Positions 8,477 through 15,890 of a stretch of DNA of 64,000 nucleotides are shown piece by piece. Position 1 is the stretch's first letter. Each line of letters begins with the position of its first letter. The stretch spans positions 2,418,001-2,482,000 of the forward strand of contig CAWIXB010000001.1 in the NCBI GenBank assembly GCA_963839955.1, read 5' to 3'. The notes under the pieces were generated by a model. That model was not told the DNA's origin and did not search any database. It saw only the letters and a program-made list of their open reading frames with translations. The DNA is from CAWIXB01 sp963839955. Lineage in GTDB: Bacteria; Actinomycetota; Actinomycetes; JACCUZ01. The translations under genes and the position numbers were made by a program.

Positions 8477-9148
8477 ATGGCATCCGAGGCATGGCAAGGC
8501 GGCGCGTCTCACCGAGCAGGTGCGACCTGGTTGGTGCCGCAGCCCTTCCGACGCATGTTGGTGCTCGCCCCGCCGCTGACCATCGCGGTACTGGAGATCT
8601 TCCATCCGCAACCCGACGTGACCGCGCAGGCCATCATGGACGTTGCAACGTGGTTTGCCGTCTTCCACGCCATCCAGCTCGTGCTCATCGGACTGGTGGC
8701 GTTGTCTGTCCTGCTGCTTGCTGACGATCTCGGACGAGCGACGGCATGGGCGACGCGATTGGGTGTCGGCCTGTTCATGGTCTTCTTCAGCGCCTACGAC
8801 ACGCTGGCCGGTCTGGGCACGGGACTCGCGATGCGCAGCGCGCGCGATCTGTCGGTGACACAACAGGAGGGTGTCTTCGAGGTCGTCAAGGACTGGCCGG
8901 CTGTCGGCCCGCCGTTCGCGCTCAGCGTGCTCGGAACCCTCGGCTGGGTGGTGGCGGTCGGTGCACTAGCATTCGCCGCTCGCCGGCAAGGCGCTCCACG
9001 GATCGTGTGGATCTTCCTCCTGCTCGCTGCGGTGTTCCTGCTGGCGGGGCACCCGTTCCCGGGCGGGACTCTCGCGTTCGGCTGCTTCTTCGTCGGCGCG
9101 CTTCTCTACGAAATCAAGGCTCGACCCGTCGAGAGGACTGAGGACTAG
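8477..9148 (+). CDS. Polytopic membrane protein of unknown function
   Basis: About 223 residues with five to six hydrophobic segments: near 30-45, 58-82, 95-115, 145-168 and two between 178 and 212. No catalytic motif is visible. ATG at 8477 follows an AGAGGGAG box; GTG at 8474 is also possible. The stop at 9146-9148 directly abuts the ATG of the alpha/beta hydrolase, so the two are co-transcribed and the hydrolase may act on a lipophilic compound, which is a guess. It follows the regulator by about 70 bases. Confidence 0.7.
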   Translation: MASEAWQGGASHRAGATWLVPQPFRRMLVLAPPLTIAVLEIFHPQPDVTAQAIMDVATWFAVFHAIQLVLIGLVALSVLLLADDLGRATAWATRLGVGLFMVFFSAYDTLAGLGTGLAMRSARDLSVTQQEGVFEVVKDWPAVGPPFALSVLGTLGWVVAVGALAFAARRQGAPRIVWIFLLLAAVFLLAGHPFPGGTLAFGCFFVGALLYEIKARPVERTED

Positions 9149-9973
9149 ATGACCACGACGAGCTACCCGGCGCCCGCGGAGTCGGGGTACGTGCCGGTGA
9201 ACGGCCTCGAGATGTACTACGAGGTGCACGGTTCGGGACAGCCGCTCGTGTTGCTGCACGGGGCCTTCTCGGCGATCGGCACGTCCTTCCAGAAGGTGCT
9301 GCCGGGTCTGGCCAAGGACCGGCAAGTGATCGCCTTCGAGATGCAGGCCCACGGCCGTACGGCCGACATCGATCGGCCGATGTCCGGCGAACAGTTTGCC
9401 GATGACATCGCCGCTGCCCTTCGGCACCTGGGCAGCGAGCAGGCGGACGTCCTCGGCTACAGCATGGGCGCCGCCGTCGCCCTCCAGGTCGTGATCCGAC
9501 ATCCCGAGATGGTGCGCAAGCTCGTGCTCATGTCCGTCACGTACACGCTGGACGGCATTCACCCCGGTTTGATGGAGGGCCTGGGCGAGATGCAGCCAGA
9601 GATGATGCATGGGTCCATGTGGCACGACGAGTACATGGCGATCGCGCCTCGCCCGGAGGACTTCCCCAGGCTGTTCGAGAAGAAGACGCAGATGGATCGG
9701 GGGATCAAGGACCTGCCTGCCGAGGCCATCCAGGCGATCGAGGCACCCACTCTGCTCATCCTCGGAGACTCGGACCTCCCGCGCCCCGAGCACGCGGTCG
9801 AGATGTTCCGGCTGCTCGGTGGCGGCGTGTTCGGCGACCTCCCCGCCGGCCTGCCGGACTCGCAGCTCGCGATCCTGCCCGGCACGTCCCACGTCACGAT
9901 CGTGGACCGCGACGAGCTGCTGCTCGCCATCATCCCGCCGTTCCTCGACGCACCCATGCCCGAGGCCAACTAG
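9149..9973 (+). CDS. Alpha/beta-fold hydrolase
   Basis: The 274-residue protein has a complete hydrolase triad: nucleophile Ser in GYSMGAA (about 110), Asp in LILGDSD (about 210) and His in GTSHVTI (about 250). The oxyanion HG motif is LLHGAFS near 40. The family includes esterases, C-C bond hydrolases and haloperoxidase-like enzymes; the substrate cannot be told from sequence. The start codon immediately follows the stop of the membrane protein gene. Its 3' end overlaps that of the convergent MmcQ-like gene by four bases. Confidence 0.85.
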   Translation: MTTTSYPAPAESGYVPVNGLEMYYEVHGSGQPLVLLHGAFSAIGTSFQKVLPGLAKDRQVIAFEMQAHGRTADIDRPMSGEQFADDIAAALRHLGSEQADVLGYSMGAAVALQVVIRHPEMVRKLVLMSVTYTLDGIHPGLMEGLGEMQPEMMHGSMWHDEYMAIAPRPEDFPRLFEKKTQMDRGIKDLPAEAIQAIEAPTLLILGDSDLPRPEHAVEMFRLLGGGVFGDLPAGLPDSQLAILPGTSHVTIVDRDELLLAIIPPFLDAPMPEAN

Positions 9974-10311
9974 TCACCCAGGCGGACGGCAGCCACTCGT
10001 TTGGGCACGACCATGCGCCACGCGGCCAGGACGAGTTCCGTCATCTCTTCGTCGTCGATGGCGTCGAGGCGGACGAGCACCCAGTTGAACCGCTGGTCGC
10101 TCGTGACGGGCATCATGAACTTCTCCGGCTCGGCGGCAATCAACGCGTCGCGCTCCTCCTTGGGGAACGCAAAGCCCATCGTCTGCTCGTCCGGGGAGAA
10201 GGCCAGGTAGACGATGGACCCGACGCGGAACTTCACCCGGTCGCGGACCAGCACCTCATAGCTGCGCGGCAAGGTCTCCGTAAGCTCGCGGACGCCTTCG
10301 ATCGCTGCCAC
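9970..10311 (-). CDS. MmcQ/YjbR family protein
   Basis: The 113-residue protein has the MmcQ/YjbR pattern: VKFRVGSIVYLAFSPDE, then a FNWVLVRLDAIDDEEMTELVLAAW C-terminal segment. The family has a double-stranded DNA-binding-like (CyaY) fold and unknown biochemical role. GTG at 10311 is preceded by GGAGG at about 10318-10322. It is divergent from the YdeI-like gene with 45 bases between starts. Confidence 0.8.
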   Translation of the reverse strand: MAAIEGVRELTETLPRSYEVLVRDRVKFRVGSIVYLAFSPDEQTMGFAFPKEERDALIAAEPEKFMMPVTSDQRFNWVLVRLDAIDDEEMTELVLAAWRMVVPKRVAAVRLGD

Positions 10312-10356
10312 CCCTGCACCTCCAATCGCGCCGACCGTAGGCCATGCTGGGTGGCC

Positions 10357-10956
10357 ATGGCTGCTGAGTTTCCGGAGCTGATCGCCGCGGATGCCGATGC
10401 CTGGCGGGCGTGGCTGGACGAGCACCACGGGGATCGCCCCGGGGTGTGGCTCGTCATCGCCAAGAAGGGCACGACCGAGCCGACCAGCCTCACCCATGAC
10501 CAGGCCGTCGAGGTGATGCTGTCGTACGGCTGGATCGACGGCCAAGCCCGACGCCGGGACGCGGCGACCTACCACCAGCGCGTCACGCCGCGTCGTACCC
10601 GCAGCCCCTGGTCCCGACGCAACGTCGCGACGGTGGAGCGACTGGCGAAGGAGGGGCGGATGCACCCGGCGGGGCTCGCCGAGGTCGAGCGAGCGAAGGC
10701 CGACGGCCGCTGGGAGGCGGCGTACGGCGGCCCGGCAGGCATCGAGGTGCCAGCAGACCTTGCCGCCGCGTTGGCGGCCGAGCCCGCGGCCGGCGACATG
10801 TTCGAGATCCTGACCAGCCGGAACCGCTTCGCCGTTCTGTACCGGATCGGCCAGGCCAAGCGTGCCGACACGCGGGCTCGCCGCATCGCGACGTTCGTGG
10901 ACATGCTCGCGCGGGGGGAGACCGTCTACCCGCAGAAGCGCACGCGCGCGGACTGA
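10357..10956 (+). CDS. YdeI/OmpD-associated family protein
   Basis: The 199-residue protein matches the YdeI family: WLDEHHGDRPGVWLVIAKKG near the start, VEVMLSYGWIDGQARRRD in the middle, TPRRTRSPWSRRN, and a C-terminal RRIATFVDMLARGE segment. Members are cytosolic and linked to stress tolerance in some bacteria, but the mechanism is unknown. ATG at 10357 is used; an in-frame GTG six bases upstream is an alternative. Confidence 0.85.
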   Translation: MAAEFPELIAADADAWRAWLDEHHGDRPGVWLVIAKKGTTEPTSLTHDQAVEVMLSYGWIDGQARRRDAATYHQRVTPRRTRSPWSRRNVATVERLAKEGRMHPAGLAEVERAKADGRWEAAYGGPAGIEVPADLAAALAAEPAAGDMFEILTSRNRFAVLYRIGQAKRADTRARRIATFVDMLARGETVYPQKRTRAD

Positions 10957-11023
10957 CAGCCGCCGTTGCGCGGCCTGTCGGAGATGGCGGCTACGCTCGC
11001 GGACCTAGCGATCGGAGGCAGCG

Positions 11024-11419
11024 ATGGAGTGCAGGATCGAGCTGATTTTCGTGCCGGTGACTGATGTCGACCGGGCCATCGAGTTCTATGTCGAGAAGGT
11101 CGGGTTTCATCTGGACATGCAGGCTCGGGTCGATGAGAACACCCGGTTCGTGCAGGTCACGCCGCCCACGTCGGCGTGCTCCATCGCGTTCGGGGAAGGC
11201 ATCTCCGACATGGTCCCGGGGACGCAGAACAGCATCCAGGTCGTGGTCGCCGACGCGGAGGCGGCACGCAAGGAGCTGGTCGAGCGCGGCGTCGATGCAC
11301 CCGAGGTGCAGGTGCTTCCCTGGGGCTCGTTCACCTCGATCACCGACCCCGACGGCAACACCTTGACCATCCAGCAGCTCCCGCCCCCGGGGTCCTACGA
11401 CGACGTGAAGGAGGACTGA
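11024..11419 (+). CDS. VOC-family (glyoxalase-like) protein
   Basis: Single VOC module pair of 131 residues with paired beta-alpha-beta-beta-beta units: VTDVDRAIEFYVEKVGF at the start and SITDPDGNTLTIQQ at the end. The Glu normally ending the second unit is replaced by Gln (TIQQ), so metal binding may differ from true glyoxalase I. The role could be resistance or detoxification; the substrate is unknown. GGAGG precedes the ATG, and the next gene begins six bases after the stop. Confidence 0.82.
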   Translation: MECRIELIFVPVTDVDRAIEFYVEKVGFHLDMQARVDENTRFVQVTPPTSACSIAFGEGISDMVPGTQNSIQVVVADAEAARKELVERGVDAPEVQVLPWGSFTSITDPDGNTLTIQQLPPPGSYDDVKED

Positions 11420-11425
11420 CCGCCC

Positions 11426-12028
11426 ATGCTCGACCTCGGCCCAGCGGCCCGTGAGGTGTCGCGTCTGCTCGACGGTGTCACCGACGCCAAGCTGTCCGAT
11501 CCCACACCCTGCGGTGAGACGCCTGTCGCCGGCTTGCTCGACCACTTCATGGGTCTGACGCTGGCCTTCACCTGGGCAGCTCGCAAGACGACCAAGTCCG
11601 AGGGTGGCAGCGACCAGGCCGGGCCGGGCAAGGCACGGGCCGAACACCTCGACCCCGACTGGCGCGCTGCCCTCCCCAAGCAGCTCGACGACCTGGCCCA
11701 GGCGTGGCGCGACCCGGCGGCATGGGAGGGGAAGACCGAGGCTGGAGGCGTCAGGATGCCCGCCGAGATGATGGGCGCCGTCGCCCTGGACGAGCTCGTG
11801 CTGCATGGCTGGGACCTCGCGCGCGGCACCGGCCAGGCGTTCACCTGCGACCCGGCGAGCACGGGTGCGGTCCTCGCGTTCACCGCCGAGTCGGCCAAGC
11901 CGGAGAACGCGGCCAACCGCGAAGGGCTGTTCGGCCCGGTCGTCGAGGTGCCCGAGACTGCCTCGGACTTCGACCGAGCGCTCGGCTTTGCCGGCCGCGA
12001 CCCCGCCTGGACTCCGCCGTCGAGCTGA
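11426..12028 (+). CDS. TIGR03086-type DinB-fold, maleylpyruvate isomerase-like protein
   Basis: The 200-residue protein shows the TIGR03086 features: TPCGETPVAGLLDHFMGL with the first metal-binding His, and DELVLHGWDLARGTGQ with the second. The family shares the four-helix DinB fold with mycothiol-dependent maleylpyruvate isomerase, so mycothiol is a likely cofactor in this background. The closeness to the VOC gene suggests a two-gene detoxification unit, which is inference. Confidence 0.82.
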   Translation: MLDLGPAAREVSRLLDGVTDAKLSDPTPCGETPVAGLLDHFMGLTLAFTWAARKTTKSEGGSDQAGPGKARAEHLDPDWRAALPKQLDDLAQAWRDPAAWEGKTEAGGVRMPAEMMGAVALDELVLHGWDLARGTGQAFTCDPASTGAVLAFTAESAKPENAANREGLFGPVVEVPETASDFDRALGFAGRDPAWTPPSS

Positions 12029-12044
12029 CGGTTCCGCGCGAGGG

Positions 12045-12398
12045 TCAGCTGCCGCTGGTGCTGTCGAGGTGCTGGAGCAGGTCGTGCGCCGCGAGCTCGA
12101 TCTCCTTGTGCCGCCACTCGGACGCGCGGTAGACGCAGGCGATCAGGCCGGTGCGGTGCAGGCGACGGAGGTCACCGTAGGTGAACGCGTACCGCGCCTT
12201 CGTCTCGTCGGTGGCGTCGTCGGTGAGACCGAGGTGCCACTCGGCGTACTCGTCCCACGAGTGCGACTCGAGGAACACGTTCTGGGCGTCCGCGCGAGGC
12301 TGCACCTCGCCCCAGTCGCTGTCGAGCACGTACTGGCGTGCCTCGATGAGCCGGCGTGCCTTGGCGACCGCGGCCTTGTTGACGGAGTACGACGCCAC
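12045..12398 (-). CDS. Conserved actinobacterial protein of unknown function, 117 aa
   Basis: A small soluble protein with conserved-looking aromatic and charged segments: ARRLIEARQYVLDSDWG, SWDEYAEWHLGLT, ARYAFTYGDLRRLHRTG and ASEWRHKEIELAAHDLL. I recall closely similar proteins across actinobacteria, all without assigned function. The many His and Trp residues suggest a ligand or metal site but no known motif fits. The start is GTG at 12398. About 190 bases with no gene separate it from the redox operon. Confidence 0.7.
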   Translation of the reverse strand: MASYSVNKAAVAKARRLIEARQYVLDSDWGEVQPRADAQNVFLESHSWDEYAEWHLGLTDDATDETKARYAFTYGDLRRLHRTGLIACVYRASEWRHKEIELAAHDLLQHLDSTSGS

Positions 12399-12588
12399 GG
12401 CCAGCCATTCTGCACCACGAAGTCCCGTGAGTCCGCGGCTCGGCGCTCCCGTGCAACGCGATGATCAGGATCGCCGTGAGAAATTTCCCGTGGCGGCCCG
12501 CGAACCAGTCGAGGAGCGCCGCTCTGATCGACGCGCCATTGATCATCCCAGGGGTGACGGCCGTGGCCGGTCGGCGTAACGTCCGCCC

Positions 12589-13185
12589 ATGGGAATCGTC
12601 TCGCCTGGATTCTCCGGCCGCGGCCGGTCGGACCCGGACCTGCCACCCGGTCAGTACCTGACGGAGGACTTTCCCGTCCTAACGGCCGGGCCGACGCCTC
12701 GGGTGGACACGGACGAGTGGCAGTTCACGGTCACCAACGAGACGGGCACCGTGCACCAGTGGGACTGGGCTGGGTTGCACAAGCTCCCGACAGAGTCCCC
12801 CACCGTCGACCTGCACTGCGTGACCGGTTGGTCGAAGCTGAGAACACCTTGGGAGGGCGTCTCGCTCGACAGTCTTCTGGCCGACGTAGAGACCGGCGCC
12901 GACTACGCCTTCGTGCACTCGTACGGGGGCTACACGACAAACCTGCCCCTTGAGGACCTGCTCGACGGCAAGGCGTGGATTGCGTTCGGGTACGACGGTG
13001 AGCCGCTGCCGCCCGAGCACGGCGGCCCGGCCCGACTGCTGGTGCCGCACCTCTACCTGTGGAAGAGCGCCAAGTGGGTCAAGGGCATCACGCTGACACC
13101 CCAGGACGAACCCGGCTTCTGGGAGACGGCCGGCTACCACAACTACGGGGATCCGTGGCGCGAGCAGCGCTACTGGGACACGTGA
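12589..13185 (+). CDS. Sulfite oxidase-like molybdopterin oxidoreductase
   Basis: The 198-residue protein is a compact Mo-cofactor domain of the sulfite oxidase/MsrP fold. Cys77 in the DLHCVTGWS motif is the expected molybdenum ligand. Further family marks are HSYGGYTTNLP, GPARLLVPHLYLWKSAKWV and a C-terminal GYHNYGDPW. No twin-arginine signal or dimerisation domain is present, so it is probably cytosolic. Its stop overlaps the GTG of the flavin reductase, the likely electron donor. The substrate is unknown; reduction of an oxidised sulfur group is one possibility. Confidence 0.88.
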   Translation: MGIVSPGFSGRGRSDPDLPPGQYLTEDFPVLTAGPTPRVDTDEWQFTVTNETGTVHQWDWAGLHKLPTESPTVDLHCVTGWSKLRTPWEGVSLDSLLADVETGADYAFVHSYGGYTTNLPLEDLLDGKAWIAFGYDGEPLPPEHGGPARLLVPHLYLWKSAKWVKGITLTPQDEPGFWETAGYHNYGDPWREQRYWDT

Positions 13186-13907
13186 GCTGGCACATCGGCA
13201 CCGTCACAGCGCTGCGCAACGAGTCGCCCAGCGCTCGCACCCTCGTTCTCGAGGTGGCGGACTGGCCAGGCCACACGGCCGGGCAGCACGTCGATGTCCG
13301 TCTGACCGCGGAGAACGGATACACGGCAACGCGCAGCTACTCGATCGCGAACGCGCCGGACGGTGTCGCGGTGGAGCTGACCATCGAGCGACTCGACGAC
13401 GGAGAGGTGTCGCCGTACCTGACCACGTTTGTCGCCGTCGGCGACCGACTCGAGCTGCGAGGTCCGGTGGGCGGTTGGTTCGTCTGGCGCACTGCCCAAA
13501 CGGAACCGGTTCAGCTCGTGGCGGGCGGATCGGGAGTCGTGCCGTTGATGTCGATGGCGCGCGCGCACGCGAAGGCCGCCAGCCCGGCGCCGCTGCGGCT
13601 GCTCTACTCGGTCCGTACGCCGCAGGCGGTGCTCTACCGCGACGAGCTGCACCAGCGCCAGCGTGATGGTCTCGACGTCTCACTCGCGTACACGCGCGAG
13701 GCGCCGGAGGGATCGGAACGCCCACCCGGCCGCGTGGACCGTCGGCTGCTCGCAACCGCGACGGTCCCCCCGCACGAGGGCCCGACAACGTACGTCTGCG
13801 GTCCGACCGGGTTCGTGGAGACCGTCGCGGAGCTCCTGGTCCAGGATGGCCACGACCCCAGGCGGATACGCACGGAACGTTTCGGACCCAGTGGAGGGCA
13901 ACGATGA
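13182..13907 (+). CDS. FAD-binding ferredoxin-NADP reductase-type oxidoreductase
   Basis: The FAD domain (about 1-100) has the RSYS flavin motif (TRSYSIANAP). The NAD(P) domain (about 105-235) has GGSGVVPLMSM and the terminal YVCGPTGFVE. There is no 2Fe-2S domain, so it transfers electrons from NAD(P)H through FAD alone. The start is a GTG that overlaps the previous stop as GTGA, so it should be made in a fixed ratio with the molybdopterin protein, its probable partner. Confidence 0.9.
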   Translation: MSWHIGTVTALRNESPSARTLVLEVADWPGHTAGQHVDVRLTAENGYTATRSYSIANAPDGVAVELTIERLDDGEVSPYLTTFVAVGDRLELRGPVGGWFVWRTAQTEPVQLVAGGSGVVPLMSMARAHAKAASPAPLRLLYSVRTPQAVLYRDELHQRQRDGLDVSLAYTREAPEGSERPPGRVDRRLLATATVPPHEGPTTYVCGPTGFVETVAELLVQDGHDPRRIRTERFGPSGGQR

Positions 13908-14185
13908 GTCTCGACAGCCACCTGGACGGCAATGCGGCGGCCGGTCCGCTGCAGAGCTTCTTCGCCGTCGACGTCACGGCAGCACTCGGTCAGTGCGAGG
14001 GCTGTGGCCACATCGGCCGGATCGCCGAGGCGACGGCGTACGTGCAGGCGATCGGCGTCGTCGTGCGCTGCGCGAGCTGCGAGGGCGTGCTCCTGCGGGT
14101 GGTCGAGGCGCCGGGGCGAGCCTGGCTTGACATGCGCGGGGTGCGCAGCCTTCAGATCAACCAATCAACGGGAGGTACGGCATGA
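13904..14185 (+). CDS. DUF6510 zinc-ribbon-like protein, 93 aa
   Basis: Two Cys pairs (CEGCG near 31 and CASCEG near 57) about 25 residues apart form a likely zinc ribbon. No other domain is present. Proteins of this type recur next to molybdopterin/flavin-reductase pairs, which suggests a small accessory or regulatory subunit, but no function is established. It overlaps both neighbours by four bases (start ATGA at 13904, stop inside ATGA at 14182). Confidence 0.75.
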   Translation: MSLDSHLDGNAAAGPLQSFFAVDVTAALGQCEGCGHIGRIAEATAYVQAIGVVVRCASCEGVLLRVVEAPGRAWLDMRGVRSLQINQSTGGTA

Positions 14186-14991
14186 GCCGACAGGACGATC
14201 GGGTTGCTGAGTTCCATCGCTTGCACTCCTCCGGCTGCTTCGTGATGCCGAACCCGTGGGATGCAGGGACTGCGCGCGTCCTGGAGCAGCTCGGCTTCAA
14301 GGCACTCGCGTCGACGAGTGCCGGTCTCGCGTGGTCGTTGGGTCGCTCCGACAACGATGTCACGCTCGACCAGGCGCTCGCGCACCTGCGCATCGTCGCC
14401 GAAGCCGTGGATGTGCCGGTGAACGCGGACTTCCAGGGCGGCTACGGAGTCAAGCCGGATCAAGTCCACGTGAACGTGAAGCTCGCCGCGGTCACGGGGA
14501 TTGCCGGGCTCTCGATCGAGGACTCCTCGGGCGACGAGGCGCAGCCCCTCTACGACTTCGACCTGGCCGTCGAGCGTATTCGGGCCGCGCGAGCCGCGAT
14601 CGACGACAGCGGCACGGGCGTCGTCCTCACCGGTCGGTCGGAGGGGTTCGTCGTCGGACACCCCGACATCGACGAGGCGATCCGAAGGCTGCGCGCGTAC
14701 GCCGAGGCCGGCGCCGACTGCCTCTATGCCCCGCGGATCGAGACCGCCGAGCACGCTGCGGCCATCGTCGCCGCGGTGGCACCCAAGCCGGTGAACCTGC
14801 TGATCAATGCGCCGTTCATCACGGTCGCTGAGGCAGCGGAACTCGGCGTACGGCGGATCAGCGTCGGGGGTACGCTCGCGCGCACCGCCTGGGGTGGGTT
14901 CCTGAAGGCAGCACACGAGATCGCCGACGCGGGGACTTTCTCGCAGTTCGTGGACCTGCCGAACATCGAGCCGCTCTTCGCCGATCGATAG
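14182..14991 (+). CDS. Isocitrate lyase/PEP mutase family enzyme
   Basis: The 269-residue TIM-barrel protein has the PEP mutase/isocitrate lyase pattern: VMPNPWDAGTARVLEQLGFKALASTS, VNADFQGGYG and GLSIEDSSGD. Members cleave or rearrange C-C or C-P bonds in 2-hydroxy or oxo acids with Mg. The catalytic KKCGH loop of isocitrate lyase is absent, which favours an oxaloacetate hydrolase or phosphonomutase-like activity. It closes a four-gene overlapping operon with the redox genes, an unusual pairing. Confidence 0.82.
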   Translation: MSRQDDRVAEFHRLHSSGCFVMPNPWDAGTARVLEQLGFKALASTSAGLAWSLGRSDNDVTLDQALAHLRIVAEAVDVPVNADFQGGYGVKPDQVHVNVKLAAVTGIAGLSIEDSSGDEAQPLYDFDLAVERIRAARAAIDDSGTGVVLTGRSEGFVVGHPDIDEAIRRLRAYAEAGADCLYAPRIETAEHAAAIVAAVAPKPVNLLINAPFITVAEAAELGVRRISVGGTLARTAWGGFLKAAHEIADAGTFSQFVDLPNIEPLFADR

Positions 14992-15000
14992 GGTGCTGAC

Positions 15001-15180
15001 CTAGGTCTCGCAGACGATGCCGTCATGGTCGTTGTCGCGGTACCAGTCGTACTCCGGGTCGGTTCCCTCGACGTAGTCACCGAAGCCGGCGTCATTGGCC
15101 TCGTAGCACCAGTCGAAGCGGGGGTCCGTGCCGCCACCACCGCGCGGTTTCGGGCTCGACGCGGTCGCGTTGGGTGCCGC
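15001..15180 (-). pseudogene. Excalibur calcium-binding domain remnant (5' end lost)
   Basis: Reading leftward and ending at TAG 15001-15003, the sequence encodes a clear Excalibur domain: FDWCYEANDAG, then DPEYDWYRDNDHDGIVCET with the DxDxDG calcium loop and paired Cys. Going upstream the frame meets stop codons near 15210 with no ATG, GTG or TTG between them and the domain. The signal peptide and start are therefore missing. Excalibur domains normally occur at the C-terminus of secreted proteins, so this is the stranded tail of such a gene. Confidence 0.75.
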
Positions 15181-15450
15181 GCTGGCCTGGCCGAACGACC
15201 CGCGGACCCACTACATCTACCAATGGCCGGATCGCCCCCACGAAGCCGTGCGCCTCATGCGCGTGCGCGCCCGTATCACCGACCCGGCTCCCGGCGCCGT
15301 CCTCCCCCTCGGCCCTTACACGGTTCGGGGTAAAGCCTGGTCGGGCACCGGGCCCATCACGCAGGTCGACATCAGCCTCACCGGCGAAGGTGACTGGCAT
15401 CCAGCGCAGCTGGCCCCGCCGAACGGTCCCTACCAGCGAGCCCGCTTTTG
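15176..15450 (+). pseudogene. Sulfite oxidase dimerisation (Mo-co_dimer) domain remnant
   Basis: In the frame open from 15128, the part from about 15176 encodes RARITDPAPGAVLPLG, YTVRGKAWSGTGPITQVDIS and a GDWHPAQL segment. These are typical of the immunoglobulin-like dimerisation domain at the C-terminus of full-length sulfite oxidases. The molybdopterin domain upstream is absent, and the end runs into the RNase P RNA terminator region without the usual C-terminal segment. The upstream part of the frame is only the reverse strand of the Excalibur remnant. It is not a fragment of the intact gene at 12589, which lacks this domain. Confidence 0.65.
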
Positions 15451-15455
15451 GGCTC
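15438..15455 (-). terminator. Hairpin downstream of rnpB
   Basis: GAGCCC at 15438-15443 and GGGCTC at 15450-15455 form a 6-bp stem with a 6-base loop about 50 bases beyond the RNase P RNA 3' end. No long U run follows on the minus strand, so termination is plausible but not certain. Confidence 0.4.
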
Positions 15456-15502
15456 CGAATCGGCATTGCGTCGTCCTTCCTGGCCCTTGGCGCCGATGGC
15501 GA

Positions 15503-15880
15503 CGGACGAGTCGGCCTGTAAGCCGGGTTCTGTCGTACGCCGAGGCGTACGGGCGGCCATCCCTCTCGGGCTGACGTTGCCGCCAGCCTCTAGCGACCTA
15601 CCCGGGAGCTCGGGCGGGCCGCCCTCGAACGCTCCCTGTCTGGTCTTGCTCCGGGTGGGGTTTACCGAGCCGTCCGAGTCACCTCGGACGCTGGTGGTCT
15701 CTTACACCACCGTTTCACCCTTACCGGTCCGAAGACCGGCGGTCTGTTTTCTGTGGCACTGTCCCGCGGGTCACCCCGGGTGGGCGTTGCCCACCACCCT
15801 GCCCTGTGGAGCCCGGACTTTCCTCGGCAGAGCTCCCGCGAGGGAACCCTGACGCGACCGCCCGGCCGGCTCGTCCGCCG
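15503..15880 (-). ncRNA. rnpB: RNase P RNA, bacterial class A
   Basis: On the minus strand the conserved 5' core GAGGAAAGTCCGGGCTCC and internal ACAGAAAACAGACCGCC are present. The GGTAAGGGTGAAACGGTG segment and the 3' ACAGAACCCGGCTTACAGG core follow. P1 is formed by GGACGAG near 15873-15879 and CTCGTCC near 15503-15512. The length of about 378 bases suits an actinobacterial class A RNA. It is the catalytic RNA that matures tRNA 5' ends. The exact ends are estimated to within a few bases. Confidence 0.95.
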
Positions 15881-15890
15881 TGGTGTAAGC

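Noticed and set aside
12172..12546. Minus-strand frame that begins with a hydrophobic segment upstream of the 12045-12398 gene
   Set aside because: It overlaps a better-supported gene for most of its length and the later part is Arg-rich noise; no ribosome site was seen.
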